Assembly (NCBI RefSeq): GCF_029222965.1
Contig: NZ_JARHUD010000001.1
Span: 558,001-622,000 of the forward strand
Length of the DNA stretch: 64,000 bases
Reading direction: 5' to 3'
Origin: Aquibaculum arenosum
GTDB lineage: Bacteria > Pseudomonadota > Alphaproteobacteria > Kiloniellales > DSM-21159
Shown: piece after piece, positions 43,023-52,562 of the stretch
How positions within the stretch are numbered: the first letter of the stretch is position 1
Layout: each line of letters opens with the position of its first letter
Position numbers and translations under genes: made by a program
The notes under the pieces: generated by a model
Seen by the model: the letters and a program-made list of their open reading frames with translations, nothing else
Database searches by the model: none
What the model was told of the DNA's origin: nothing

Positions 43023-43367
43023 ATGCCATTCAGCCTCGCCGAGGTGATCGACCGGACTCGGTCCGCCGGACTGGAGGTGGAAGAGCAGGAGGTCGTTGCC
43101 TTCGTTCGCCAGTCCTGGGTCCTGGCGCGCCGGTCGGGGAGCGACTGGCATTTCGATGAGGCCGACGCGGCGCGGGTCAAGCTGATCGTCGAACTCAAGC
43201 GTGACCTGGACGTCAATGACGAGGCCATTCCGCTGGTTCTCAATCTGCTGGACCAACTCTACGGCGTGCGGCAGGTTCTGGACGATGTCCGCGTCGCCGT
43301 CGAAGCGCTGCCGCCGTCACTCCGTCGGGAACTCGAGCAGCATCTGGCGCGCGTTCCCCGCCAGTAG
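43023..43367 (+). CDS. cbpM: CbpM-like chaperone modulator (MerR-like helix domain)
   Basis: 114 residues from ATG 43023 with GGGGAGG 6-8 bp upstream; a TTG at 42993 overlapping the cbpA stop is the alternative. The sequence (VVAFVRQSWVLARRSG, FDEADAARVKLIVELKRDLDVNDEAIPLVLNLLDQLYGVR) matches CbpM, which binds the J domain of CbpA and inhibits it. The fold is MerR-like but it is not expected to bind DNA. Tight linkage to cbpA supports the call. Confidence 0.87.
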   Translation: MPFSLAEVIDRTRSAGLEVEEQEVVAFVRQSWVLARRSGSDWHFDEADAARVKLIVELKRDLDVNDEAIPLVLNLLDQLYGVRQVLDDVRVAVEALPPSLRRELEQHLARVPRQ

Positions 43368-43390
43368 CTTCACCGCCATTTGGATTCTTC

Positions 43391-43882
43391 GTGATACAAA
43401 CCAACGACGACAGCCCGCTGGACCCGGATCGGGTTCCCGGGCGCTTTGGCGATATTGTGGGCTATCGCCTGCTGGACTGGCAGGAAGGAACGGCTCTGCT
43501 CGAACTCTGGCTGGACGAGCGGCACCGAAACCGCAGTGGGGTGATGCACGGCGGTGTGCTGGCGACGCTGATCGACGCGGCCTGCGGCTACGCCGGCACC
43601 TATTGCAGCGTGCCCGGCAACGTCCGGCGGGCCATGACGCTGCAACTCTCCACTCAGTTCATCGCTGCCGGCCGCGCGGGGCAGCGCCTGCTCGCGCGCA
43701 GCCGCTGCACTGGTGGCGGTCGCTCGGTCTTTTTTGCGAGCGCTGAAGTGAGTGCGGACAGCGGTCCGGGAAGCGAGGCGAAGCTGATCGGCCGCGGGGA
43801 AGGGGTCTTTCGCTACCGCCGCGGCGCTCATGCCCTCGAGGGCGTGCCGGCGGAAACCTACGCTACCAACCGCCGCGGCTGA
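43391..43882 (+). CDS. PaaI-type hotdog thioesterase
   Basis: 163 residues from GTG 43391; no strong Shine-Dalgarno is seen. The motif SGVMHGGVLATLIDAACGYAG (about residues 48-68) is the PaaI/YdiI hallmark, with the catalytic-type Asp in IDAACG and HGG. It cleaves aryl- or short-chain acyl-CoA thioesters. Its last 20 bp overlap the end of the convergent isomerase gene. It may be transcribed with cbpA-cbpM. Confidence 0.85.
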   Translation: MIQTNDDSPLDPDRVPGRFGDIVGYRLLDWQEGTALLELWLDERHRNRSGVMHGGVLATLIDAACGYAGTYCSVPGNVRRAMTLQLSTQFIAAGRAGQRLLARSRCTGGGRSVFFASAEVSADSGPGSEAKLIGRGEGVFRYRRGAHALEGVPAETYATNRRG

Positions 43883-44468
43883 GCCAGCGGTCCACCATCT
43901 CCAGGCGGTCGGAGCCCCAGAAGGGCTCATCGTCCACGAAGATGAAAGGTGAGCCGAAGACGCCGCGCGCGAGGGCGGCCTCGACCTCCTGCTTGAAGCG
44001 TTGCTTGATCGCCGGCTCCTGCAGCGCCTGGCTGAGGGCGGCGCGGTCAATGCCCAAGCCTTCGGCCACGGCCAGAACCCCCTCCGCCGAGCTGATATCG
44101 CCGCCTTCAGCGAAGGCCTTGCGATAGAGCGCGGTCACTAGATCGCCGGCTGCCGTCGGGTCATCGCCTTGCTGCCAATAGACCGCGCGACAGGCCGCCA
44201 CCGAGGCGAAAGGGAAGGCCGGCGGGAAGGTCAGCGGCACGCCGATCTCGCGCGCGCAGCGCTCCATGTCGCGGCGCGAGTACTCGCCCTTCATCGGCAC
44301 GTTCACCAGCGGCTCCCCGCCGATTTTCTGGTAGACCGCGCCGAGGAGGTAGGGTTTCCAGGCCACCTTGCGGTCATGCTTTGCTGCCAGCTTTTCAATC
44401 TGCATGGCGGCGAGATAGCCGTAGGGGCTGGAGAAGTCGAAGTAGAAGTCGAGTGTTGCGGAGGCCAT
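43863..44468 (-). CDS. 2-hydroxychromene-2-carboxylate isomerase (DsbA-fold, kappa-GST-like)
   Basis: 201 residues. The motif DFYFDFSSPYGYLAAMQIE (residues 7-25) carries Ser14-Pro15 for glutathione activation; ARGVFGSPFIFVDDEPFWGSDRLEMV at the C-terminus is the second hallmark. AGGAGAG precedes the ATG. It lies 21 bp after the FAH-family gene, so the two probably form one catabolic operon, possibly for an aromatic or sugar-acid route. A related paralogue is at 966-1562, but the two are divergent. Confidence 0.92.
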   Translation of the reverse strand: MASATLDFYFDFSSPYGYLAAMQIEKLAAKHDRKVAWKPYLLGAVYQKIGGEPLVNVPMKGEYSRRDMERCAREIGVPLTFPPAFPFASVAACRAVYWQQGDDPTAAGDLVTALYRKAFAEGGDISSAEGVLAVAEGLGIDRAALSQALQEPAIKQRFKQEVEAALARGVFGSPFIFVDDEPFWGSDRLEMVDRWLSRGGW

Positions 44469-44489
44469 GATCTCTCCTCTTGCCTTGGT

Positions 44490-45674
44490 TCAGGCTCGGC
44501 GCTTTTGCGCGCGGCTTTGCAGGCTGCGGAAAAGCGCGGTCATGCCGAAGGTCCAGGGTTCCGCCTCATCGCAGGGCACAACCCGGTTTACCAGCTGTCC
44601 GAGCTCGGGGGCGCCGATGGTGACGATGTCACCGCTCTTGTGGGTGAAACCCTGGCCCGGGGCGTCGCGATCCTCCACCGGTGCGAACATGGTGCCGAGA
44701 TAGAGCACAAAGCCGTCCGGGTACTGGTGATGCGGGCCGATGGTCTGGGCCACGATATCCGCGGGGTCGCGCGCAATCTTGCGCATCTCGCTCTCGCCCT
44801 CCAGGCGGAAGCCGTCCTCGCCTTCCACTGTCAGCGAGACCTTGGTGCTGCGCACGCTGTCGAGATCGAAACCGCCATCGAAAAGCCGCAGGAAGGGGCC
44901 GAGCGAGGCACTGGCATTGTTGTCCTTGGCCTTGCCCAGCAGCAGGGCCGAGCGGCCCTCCACGTCGCGCAGGTTGACGTCGTTGCCCAGGGTCGCGCCG
45001 ACAATGCGGCCATCGGGTGCCACCGCCAGCACGACCTCCGGTTCCGGGTTGTTCCAGGCAGACGCTGGGTGCACGCCCACCTCGGCCAGATGCCCGACCG
45101 AGGACAGCGGCTGTGCCTTGGTAAAGACCTCGACGTCGGGCCCGATGCCCACCTCCAGGTACTGCGACCAGACACCCTTTTGGATCAGCAGTTCCTTGAG
45201 CGCCATGGCCTCCTCGGAGCCGGGCTTCAGGCTGGCGAGATCCTGGCCGATCGCCGCCTGGATCTCCTTGCGCGCCGTTTCGGCCTGCGCGGGGTTGCCG
45301 CGGGCCTGTTCCTCGATCACCCGTTCCAGCAGGCTGATCACGAAGGTGACGCCGGAAGCCTTCACAGCCTGCAGGTCGATGGGGCTGAGCAGCCAGGGAT
45401 GGTTGCTGTCACGGCCCTGGCGCGGCGTGTTCGCCAGAATGGCTTGCAGATCCCCCAGAGATTCGCCCGAAAGGTTCCTGGCGAAACTTGCTGGATCGGC
45501 TTCGGCGCAAAGCGCACTGACCGTGGCGATGCTGTCGGTGACGTCCAGCAGTTCGTTCCCGCGTACCACCACCACGGCCGGGCCCTGCAGATCCGGACGC
45601 CAGACGCGGCCCACCAGCACGGCCTCGGCGGCGTCCTCAGGCAGGCACCAGGCAGCCTCGCTTCTCAGTTCCAT
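44490..45674 (-). CDS. Fumarylacetoacetate hydrolase-family protein, long XylX-like type
   Basis: 394 residues from ATG 45674 with AAGGAGGA upstream. The FAH domain lies in the C-terminal half with metal-site residues in [12 protein letters not shown] and [26 protein letters not shown]. The approximately 200-residue N-terminal part and total length resemble 2-keto-3-deoxy-xylonate dehydratase (XylX-like) and related sugar-acid enzymes rather than the 280-residue catechol-pathway hydrolases. Substrate is inferred. It would complement an aldonate dehydratase such as the IlvD/Edd protein at 12417, though they are 30 kb apart. Confidence 0.8.
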   Translation of the reverse strand: MELRSEAAWCLPEDAAEAVLVGRVWRPDLQGPAVVVVRGNELLDVTDSIATVSALCAEADPASFARNLSGESLGDLQAILANTPRQGRDSNHPWLLSPIDLQAVKASGVTFVISLLERVIEEQARGNPAQAETARKEIQAAIGQDLASLKPGSEEAMALKELLIQKGVWSQYLEVGIGPDVEVFTKAQPLSSVGHLAEVGVHPASAWNNPEPEVVLAVAPDGRIVGATLGNDVNLRDVEGRSALLLGKAKDNNASASLGPFLRLFDGGFDLDSVRSTKVSLTVEGEDGFRLEGESEMRKIARDPADIVAQTIGPHHQYPDGFVLYLGTMFAPVEDRDAPGQGFTHKSGDIVTIGAPELGQLVNRVVPCDEAEPWTFGMTALFRSLQSRAQKRRA

Positions 45675-45748
45675 CGGGCATTCCTCCTTGTTCTTCGAGC
45701 GCGACCTTAGACCGACCGAGCCCGGCACGAAAAGTTGTTCGGCTTGAT

Positions 45749-46255
45749 TCAGCTGGGGATGTCGGCCTTGCGTTGGTGCAAGTGCACATCACGCGCGCCG
45801 TGACGCAGCAGGATATCTCGGGCCTGCGCTTCGGCGGCAGCATCAGCGCAGGCGACCCAGAGCAGCACGGCGCCTTGCTCCAGGGCGCGGGCGAAGGTTT
45901 CGCTGTGCGGGGTTGCTTCCACCTGGTCGAGGGCTTCGCGCAGCGCCATGGCCGCGACGCCGGCCCCCACGGCCACGGAGATGGCCGCACCTACCGGGCC
46001 CGTTGCCACCGCAAGAAAGCCGGCGGTGGTGAGCGGCCCGATGTACTTCACTTCGCCTACCATTCCGGACAGGCGTTCGTGCCATGGCTCGTCTTGTGCC
46101 GCTTCCAGGGCTTCGTGGCTATCCAGGACGGAGAGGTCGGCGTGCGCGAAGCCGTTGGCGAGAAGTGCTGCGATCGCCGCCTCGAACTCCTCGCGCGTGC
46201 CGAATTGGCCGACGATCTCCGGCAGCGGGATATGGGACGATTGGGTGTCTGTCAC
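45749..46255 (-). CDS. General-stress-protein-17M-like protein of unknown function
   Basis: 168 residues. Two similar alpha/beta halves flank a central hydrophobic Gly/Ala segment (about residues 74-105: [32 protein letters not shown]). The first half ([31 protein letters not shown]) fits the 17M stress-protein pattern, and the second ([33 protein letters not shown]) echoes it. The central region could insert in or lie on a membrane. No enzyme motif is visible. It lies divergently upstream of mutS. Confidence 0.65.
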   Translation of the reverse strand: MTDTQSSHIPLPEIVGQFGTREEFEAAIAALLANGFAHADLSVLDSHEALEAAQDEPWHERLSGMVGEVKYIGPLTTAGFLAVATGPVGAAISVAVGAGVAAMALREALDQVEATPHSETFARALEQGAVLLWVACADAAAEAQARDILLRHGARDVHLHQRKADIPS

Positions 46256-46363
46256 TCAGGCTTCTCCTTCGATGCCAGTACGCAGGCGCGGCGCTGCCAG
46301 GGCCCGGCGCTTATGCTAGGGTCCCGCGCCTTCATTCACCAGAGCGAACGAGTCTCGAGAACC

Positions 46364-49060
46364 GTGCCCGACGCGCAGCCTAGCGAAAGCCCCGCCGGCA
46401 AGGCGGTGACCCCCATGATGGAGCAATACCTGGCGATCAAGGAGGCGCATGCCGATTGCCTGTTGTTTTATCGCATGGGCGATTTCTACGAGCTCTTCTT
46501 CCAGGATGCGGTGGAGGCGGCGACAGCGCTGGATATCACCCTGACCAAACGCGGCCAGCATGACGGGGAGGAGATTCCCATGTGCGGCGTGCCGGTGCAT
46601 GCCCACGAGGCCTATCTCTCCCGCCTTATCCGCAAGGGCTTCCGGGTCGCCGTTTGCGAGCAGATGGAGGATCCCGCCGAGGCCAAGCGCCGCGGCTCCA
46701 AGGCGGTGGTCAAGCGCGAGGTTATCCGCATCGTCACGCCGGGCACCCTGACCGAGGACCAGCTGCTCGATTCGCGCACCAACAACTATCTGGCCGCTCT
46801 GGCTGATGCAGCCGGTGGCCTGGGGCTGGCCTGGCTGGATGTCTCGACCGGCGACTTCCAGGTAGAGTCGCTACAGGTGGATCGTCTGTCGGCGGCGCTC
46901 GGCCGGGTGGAGCCCAGCGAACTGCTCCTGCCGGATCGCCTGCTGGCGCGTTCAGAGATTGCCGAGGCACTGGCCGACTGGAAGGCGCGCCTGGCGCCGT
47001 TGCCCGGGACTCGTTTCGACAGCGAGAACGCCCGCACCCGCCTGGAGGGGCTCTACGAGGTTGGGACGCTGTCCGGCTTCGGCGACTTCGACCGGGCCGA
47101 GCTTTCCGCCGCCGGCGCCCTGGTCGACTATCTCGAACTGACCCAGAAGGGGCGCCTGCCGCGACTCGCGCCGCCGCGTCGACCGGGGGAAGGCGGGCGC
47201 GCGGTCATGGAGATCGATGCCGCGACCCGGCGCAACCTTGAACTGACCCGCGCCATGGATGGCGGCCGGCGCGGCAGCCTGCTTGCGACCATCGACCGTA
47301 CGGTCACCGGGGCCGGCGCACGCCTGCTGGCGAGCCGACTCTCGGCGCCCCTGACCGATCCTCAGGCGCTCACGGCGCGCTTGGATGCCGTGGCCTTCCT
47401 GCTGGCGGAGGAAGGCTTGCGCCAGGATCTGCGTGCCTCGTTGAAGGCCTGCCCCGACATGGAGCGCGCCCTGTCGCGTCTTTCCTTGGGCCGCGGGTCC
47501 GCGCGCGACCTGGCCGCCGTGCGGGCCGGTTTGGCGGTGGCGTCGGAACTCCAGCGCCTGCTCACCGATCCGGCCGTGCAACCCTGCCCCGCTGAGGTGC
47601 GTGCCTGTGCCGAACGGCTGGGCGGATTGCAGGAGCTGCGCAGCGAATTGGAGCGGGCCCTGGTGGCCGACCCGCCGGGGCTGTTGCGCGATGGCGGCTT
47701 CGTCGCTGCGGGCTACTCAGGCGATCTCGACGAATTGAAGGGATTGCGCGACGAAAGCCGCCGCCTAATAGCCGGCCTGCAGGCCAGATACGTTGAGGCG
47801 ACGGGTATTGCTTCCTTAAAAGTGAAGCACAACAACGTGTTGGGCTACTTCATCGAGGTGTCGGCCAGCAACGCGGGCAAGGTACCGACCGGACCCGACT
47901 CGCCCTTCGTCCACCGCCAGACCCTGGCAAGCGCCACGCGTTTCAGCACGGTGGAGCTGTCCGAGCTCGAACAGAAGATCCTCTCGGCCGCCGACAGGGC
48001 CTTGGCGCTGGAGGTGGAGATCTTCGAGGCGCTCTGTGCCAGGGTGCTGCAGGAGGGAGACCAGGTGGCGGGTGCCGCTCGGGCACTGGCTGAAATCGAC
48101 GTCACCGCAAGCTTGGCCAGCCTTGCCCGCAGTGAGGACTGGTGCCGACCGCAGGTGGAGGATTCCGACCGTTTCGTCATCGAGGGTGGCCGGCACCCTG
48201 TGGTGGAAGCCGCCCTCAGGGCAGAGCAGGGTGGGCCCTTTGTCGCCAACGACTGTGACCTCTCGGACGAACAGCGCCTTTGGCTGGTGACCGGCCCCAA
48301 CATGGCGGGCAAGTCGACCTTCTTGCGCCAGAATGCCTTGATCGCGCTCTTGGCGCAGATTGGCTCCTTCGTCCCGGCGCGCCAGGCCGTGATCGGTACG
48401 GTGGACCGGCTGTTCAGCCGGGTGGGCGCGGCCGACGATCTGGCGCGCGGGCGCTCGACCTTCATGGTGGAGATGGTGGAGACGGCTGCGATCCTGAACC
48501 AGGCCGGGCCGCGCGCGCTGGTGATTCTCGACGAGATCGGCCGGGGCACCGCCACCTTCGACGGGCTCTCGATTGCCTGGGCCTGCGTCGAGCATCTGCA
48601 CGAGGTCAACCGCAGCCGCGCGCTCTTCGCCACCCACTACCATGAACTCACCCGCCTCTCGGCGACCCTGCCGGCGCTGACCTGCCATGCCATGCGCGTG
48701 AAGGAATGGCAGGGCGAGGTGGTCTTTCTGCACGAAGTCGGCCCGGGCGCTGCCGATCGCTCCTATGGCATCCATGTGGCCAAGCTGGCCGGACTGCCCG
48801 CAGCCGCCGTGGCCCGTGCCGAGGCCGTGCTGGAGAAGCTGGAGCAGGGGGAGCAGGCCGGGGCCCTGTCACGTCTGGCCGATGACCTGCCGCTGTTCAG
48901 CGCCGCCGCCCGCCAGGTCGCACCAGCGGGCGAAGCCAGAGGCCCCGACCCGCTTGAGGAGGTCTTGGAGGCGGTCAATCCAGACGAACTGACTCCGAAG
49001 GAGGCGCTGGACCTGCTCTACCGACTGCGCGCGCTGCTCTCCGAAGCCGCCCGGGCTTAG
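46364..49060 (+). CDS. mutS: DNA mismatch-repair protein MutS
   Basis: 898 residues from GTG 46364; the frame is open far upstream but only over the antisense of the 17M-like gene. An ATG at 46415 is the alternative and lies just before the conserved [11 protein letters not shown]. The mismatch-recognition motif F41-Y-E43 (MGDFYELFF) is intact. Walker [10 protein letters not shown] is at about 644-652, and Walker B with [13 protein letters not shown] and the FATHYHELT sequence follow. The C-terminal tetramerisation region is present ([12 protein letters not shown]). Standard mismatch repair with MutL. Confidence 0.96.
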   Translation: MPDAQPSESPAGKAVTPMMEQYLAIKEAHADCLLFYRMGDFYELFFQDAVEAATALDITLTKRGQHDGEEIPMCGVPVHAHEAYLSRLIRKGFRVAVCEQMEDPAEAKRRGSKAVVKREVIRIVTPGTLTEDQLLDSRTNNYLAALADAAGGLGLAWLDVSTGDFQVESLQVDRLSAALGRVEPSELLLPDRLLARSEIAEALADWKARLAPLPGTRFDSENARTRLEGLYEVGTLSGFGDFDRAELSAAGALVDYLELTQKGRLPRLAPPRRPGEGGRAVMEIDAATRRNLELTRAMDGGRRGSLLATIDRTVTGAGARLLASRLSAPLTDPQALTARLDAVAFLLAEEGLRQDLRASLKACPDMERALSRLSLGRGSARDLAAVRAGLAVASELQRLLTDPAVQPCPAEVRACAERLGGLQELRSELERALVADPPGLLRDGGFVAAGYSGDLDELKGLRDESRRLIAGLQARYVEATGIASLKVKHNNVLGYFIEVSASNAGKVPTGPDSPFVHRQTLASATRFSTVELSELEQKILSAADRALALEVEIFEALCARVLQEGDQVAGAARALAEIDVTASLASLARSEDWCRPQVEDSDRFVIEGGRHPVVEAALRAEQGGPFVANDCDLSDEQRLWLVTGPNMAGKSTFLRQNALIALLAQIGSFVPARQAVIGTVDRLFSRVGAADDLARGRSTFMVEMVETAAILNQAGPRALVILDEIGRGTATFDGLSIAWACVEHLHEVNRSRALFATHYHELTRLSATLPALTCHAMRVKEWQGEVVFLHEVGPGAADRSYGIHVAKLAGLPAAAVARAEAVLEKLEQGEQAGALSRLADDLPLFSAAARQVAPAGEARGPDPLEEVLEAVNPDELTPKEALDLLYRLRALLSEAARA

Positions 49061-49165
49061 CCGCATCGGCAAGACGGGGCCGTCGAACGGTCAATATTGA
49101 TCTCCACTTTTGAGCAAACCTGCCTATTCTGGTCATGCGAATCGGAACTTCGGGGGGACAGGGTC

Positions 49166-52078
49166 GTGGAAAGAAAGGGGTGGACCGGCTTGCGGTCCGG
49201 TCTGGCGCGGAGCGTTTGCTTTACCGGCGCACTGACTTTCGTGTGGCTCCAGGCGGCAGCGGCCTGGGCACAGGATGACGCGGCGGGGCCAGCGCCGGAA
49301 AGCGAAACGGCTGCAAGCGAGGCGACCGCACCGGAAGAAGCAGACGCCTTCAATGCCGAGGTACTGGTGCCGGTCGGGCTGGGCTTGGCCCTCGGCGGCT
49401 CGGCGGTGTTGCTCGCGACCGGCGGAGACGATGGCGGGGAGCGGGCACCGCGCTGGGCGCGCTCGGCCACGAGCCTGCCCTATGATGCGAGCAGGACGGC
49501 AGAGTTCCGCCCCGGGGGCCTCTATCGTGATGAGATGATGGCGCTGAGCGGGACGCGCAGAGACGATCTCGTCGGCTACAACCCCTATGAACTGGTCAAT
49601 GCACCGGAAGCCTACGGCTATGGCGCGACCGGCAAAGGCCAGACTATCGCTATTCTCGACGACGGTTTCCAGCTCGACCATCCGGAAATCGCCCCGAAGA
49701 TCGAGAGCGTCTACCAGCGGAATACAATGCCGGTGGAGGAGCATGGCACGCATGTTGCAGGCTTGGCCGCCGGCGCACGCAACGGCCGCGGCAGTTTCGG
49801 CATGGCCTTCGACGCTCGCCTTCATCTCGGCAGCAACGAGGACTTCGTCGGTGATCTGGGTTTTTCTCCGGCGCATTGGGCCAACGCGACCGATGTGGCA
49901 CGTCAAGCCGGGGCGGGGGTGCAGAGCAACTCCTGGGGCTTCGAAGGCCAGGGTATGGAGCGGGTGCGCACCCAGGACGTCAATCGCGTGGTGGCGGACC
50001 CGGACGCAATCGACGATCTGGCGCCTGATGTTAGGCGGGATATCAATGCGTTCCTGAGGAATGTTGAAGTCGATCGAGAGGAATTGCGCGGCGATCCAGC
50101 CGCCGCCTTCACGGTTTTCGTGCAGTCGCTCGTTCTAGCCGATGATGCCGAAACCTTCGAAGGCGTTGCCGATTGGCTCCCGGAGGACTGGTCCGCCTAT
50201 GTCTCGGCCCTGGATGCCTTCCAGAAGCAGGGTGTAGTGGTCTTCGCCCTTTCCAACAACGCCGCTCTTTCCTTCGCCGACTCCAGTGCAGCCTTGCCGG
50301 AAGTTTTCCCCGAGCTGAAGGAAGCCTGGATCACCGTCGCCAATGTGGATTTCACCTACGACGATCCGGACGACCGCAGTGGCAGCGCCTTGCGTGCCGA
50401 GCGCTGGTCGGCGCCTTGCGCTGGGACTGCTGCATACTGCATTTCGCACGATGGCACGGAAGTCCTGAGCTCCGTTCCCATCGATGATTACGCCGCCTTC
50501 ATCGGTACCTCCATGGCGACGCCCCAGGTGTCTGGGGCCGTCGCCATCCTGGCGCAGGCCTTCCCGGACCACACGCCGGCCCAACTGGTCGCCAGGCTGC
50601 TGGCTTCAGCTGAGAACTTCGGTGGCTGGAAGGATCTGAAGCGGGTCGACGGCCAGTTGGTGGGGCGGATCGGCAAGCGGGATATCATCCTCGCGGAAGC
50701 GCCTGGCGAGATTGGCAAGAGCGAGTTTGCCGAAGGTGTGACCCACGCCCACTCCAGCGTTTACGGCCATGGCTTCATGAACCTTGCCGCGGCCATGCAG
50801 CCCATCGGCGGCCCGCCCTTGGTCTATGTGGGCGGTGATCTGCAGACGGCGAAGCGCTTCGACATCGCCGCCAGCCGCGTTCGTCTGGGGCCGGCCTTCG
50901 GTGATGGCCTGGCGCGCTCGCTCGCCAACCTCGACATCATGACCTTCGACCGGCTGGGCGGCGGCTTCAACCTGCCGGTCGAGTCCATGGTCCAGGTGAA
51001 CACCCAGGTGACCGAGGCGCGGGACCTGCTCAGCGCCTTTGCCCGCAAGCCCGAACGGCACAGCATCGCGCTCGGCGGCGGTGCCGCACTCGAGGTTGCC
51101 TTCCGGCCCCAGCCCCAGGCGAGCCTCACGCCCATTTCACGTTCGGTGCCTGCCCTGGAGGCCGAGGCGCTGATCACCCTGCCGCTGAGCGACAGCGTAG
51201 CCGTCAGCGGCTGGAGCAACCGCAGTCCCATGCGCAGCTTCGGCCTGCAGGCCGAGGAGCGGGTGCAGGAGGAGATGGTGCTGGGGCGCGAGGCCTTCAC
51301 CAACCCCTATCTCGGCTTTGTCAGCCGCGGGCACGGCGGCGCCGTCGAACTGGGCAGCGGTAGCCTGGGCGCCCTGCGGCTGGGCATGTTCGAGGGGCTG
51401 CACCGTGACACCTGGAACTGGCGCCAGGAGGAGCGCAACGAGGACCGGGTCTGGGGTGGCGCGGCGGAGGTGAGCCTGCCCTTCGGCAAGGCCGGCGCGT
51501 TCGGCAGCCTTGCGCTGACCGGCGGCTTGCTGAACGAAAGCGGCACCATCCTGGGCGCCAAGACCAGCGGTGCCTTCGAGACCAAGGGCGACACGCCGAC
51601 CTGGTTCACCGGCCTCTCCGGGGCGCTGGCGCTGGACCGCCTGGGCTTCAAGAATGTCAGCCTGGTGGGCAGCGCTTACTGGGGCTGGACCCAGGCGCGG
51701 ACCTCCTCGACCTCGCTGTTCAGCGATGTCTCCACCATCGCCAGCGAGTCCTACAGCATCGGCCTGCAGGGGCAGGAACTGTTCGATGCGCGCGACCGCT
51801 TCGCACTCACCCTGAACCAGCCCTTGCGGGTGCGCAGCGGCTCGGCGCGCATGGACCTGCCGGTGGGGCGCACCACGGACCTGGGCTTGCGCCATCGCAG
51901 CATGAACCTCAACCTCACGCCCAGTGGCCGCGAGGTCTCGCTGGAGGCCTCCTACGGCTTCGCCTTGAACGAGGCCATCGACCTGTCCGGCGCGGTGATG
52001 CTGCGGCGCCAGCCGGGCCATCAGCGCGACGCCGGCCGCGAAGGCATCGGCCTCGCCAAGCTGCGGATCAACTTCTAA
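49166..52078 (+). CDS. S8 subtilisin-family autotransporter protease
   Basis: 970 residues from GTG 49166 with GGGGGGACAGG upstream; a TTG at 49097 would add 23 residues before the signal peptide. After a Sec signal (about 1-36), an acidic linker and one hydrophobic Gly-rich segment (about 65-84) comes the subtilisin domain: D165 (ILDDGF), H193 (HGTHVAG), S449 (GTSMATP). A roughly 60-residue insertion (about 260-340) lies between His and Ser. The C-terminal 280 residues resemble an autotransporter beta barrel and end in Phe. It is probably a surface-exposed or secreted protease. Confidence 0.88.
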   Translation: MERKGWTGLRSGLARSVCFTGALTFVWLQAAAAWAQDDAAGPAPESETAASEATAPEEADAFNAEVLVPVGLGLALGGSAVLLATGGDDGGERAPRWARSATSLPYDASRTAEFRPGGLYRDEMMALSGTRRDDLVGYNPYELVNAPEAYGYGATGKGQTIAILDDGFQLDHPEIAPKIESVYQRNTMPVEEHGTHVAGLAAGARNGRGSFGMAFDARLHLGSNEDFVGDLGFSPAHWANATDVARQAGAGVQSNSWGFEGQGMERVRTQDVNRVVADPDAIDDLAPDVRRDINAFLRNVEVDREELRGDPAAAFTVFVQSLVLADDAETFEGVADWLPEDWSAYVSALDAFQKQGVVVFALSNNAALSFADSSAALPEVFPELKEAWITVANVDFTYDDPDDRSGSALRAERWSAPCAGTAAYCISHDGTEVLSSVPIDDYAAFIGTSMATPQVSGAVAILAQAFPDHTPAQLVARLLASAENFGGWKDLKRVDGQLVGRIGKRDIILAEAPGEIGKSEFAEGVTHAHSSVYGHGFMNLAAAMQPIGGPPLVYVGGDLQTAKRFDIAASRVRLGPAFGDGLARSLANLDIMTFDRLGGGFNLPVESMVQVNTQVTEARDLLSAFARKPERHSIALGGGAALEVAFRPQPQASLTPISRSVPALEAEALITLPLSDSVAVSGWSNRSPMRSFGLQAEERVQEEMVLGREAFTNPYLGFVSRGHGGAVELGSGSLGALRLGMFEGLHRDTWNWRQEERNEDRVWGGAAEVSLPFGKAGAFGSLALTGGLLNESGTILGAKTSGAFETKGDTPTWFTGLSGALALDRLGFKNVSLVGSAYWGWTQARTSSTSLFSDVSTIASESYSIGLQGQELFDARDRFALTLNQPLRVRSGSARMDLPVGRTTDLGLRHRSMNLNLTPSGREVSLEASYGFALNEAIDLSGAVMLRRQPGHQRDAGREGIGLAKLRINF

Positions 52079-52093
52079 GCCGGAGCGGCAGCC

Positions 52094-52504
52094 ATGACAT
52101 TCCGAGCGCGCCGCAAGGCTCTGGCACTGCTCGCCGGAATGCCCTTCCTGGTCGGCTGCGCGGCAGGACGTTCCGGCGCTGCCAGGAGGGCGGAAAGCGT
52201 GCAGCTTGAGGGTCTTGCCAGCTATCGCCAGCGCATGCTGCTGCCGCCCGATGCCAGTTTCTCCGCGCGGCTTTGCGCGGCCGGGGGCGAGCGCCTGCTG
52301 GCCGAGACGCTGCTGCCGGAAGCGGGGCAGCCGCCGATTGCCTTCGCGCTGAACCTCCCGGCGGAAGAGCTGGGGCCGGCACGCCTGGAGCTCTCCATCA
52401 CCTATCCTGCCGAGACCGGGGAGCGGCGCCTCTTTCATCTCGAAGAGGAGGTGGAAACGGCCGACTGGGCGGAGCAGGGGCAGCGGCGCTTCATCCTGCG
52501 ATGA
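52094..52504 (+). CDS. YbaY-like small lipoprotein
   Basis: 136 residues. Lipobox LVGC gives mature Cys22. The mature part has the YbaY pattern: VQLEGLASYRQRMLLPPDASFSARL, then IAFALNLPAEELGPARLELSITYPA, a single beta-sandwich domain. The family is of unknown function, envelope-located. It lies 15 bp after the S8 autotransporter gene and precedes glnD by 58 bp, so it is likely cotranscribed with the protease and could be a partner in export or folding; this is inference. Confidence 0.75.
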   Translation: MTFRARRKALALLAGMPFLVGCAAGRSGAARRAESVQLEGLASYRQRMLLPPDASFSARLCAAGGERLLAETLLPEAGQPPIAFALNLPAEELGPARLELSITYPAETGERRLFHLEEEVETADWAEQGQRRFILR

Positions 52505-52562
52505 CGATCTCCGGCCGAATGCCGCCCTTGCGGCATCGACTGACAGCGCCGATCTTTCCCGC

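Noticed and set aside
44169-45710. 513-codon plus-strand frame opposite the FAH-family and isomerase genes
   Set aside because: Antisense to two genes with strong ribosome-binding sites and conserved motifs.
45773-46363. Long N-terminal extension of MutS
   Set aside because: It reads antisense through the 17M-like gene and has no MutS similarity; the family N-terminus begins near 46364.
49091-49100. TCAATATTGA palindrome upstream of the autotransporter
   Set aside because: A 10-bp AT-rich palindrome can occur by chance and no partner element was found.
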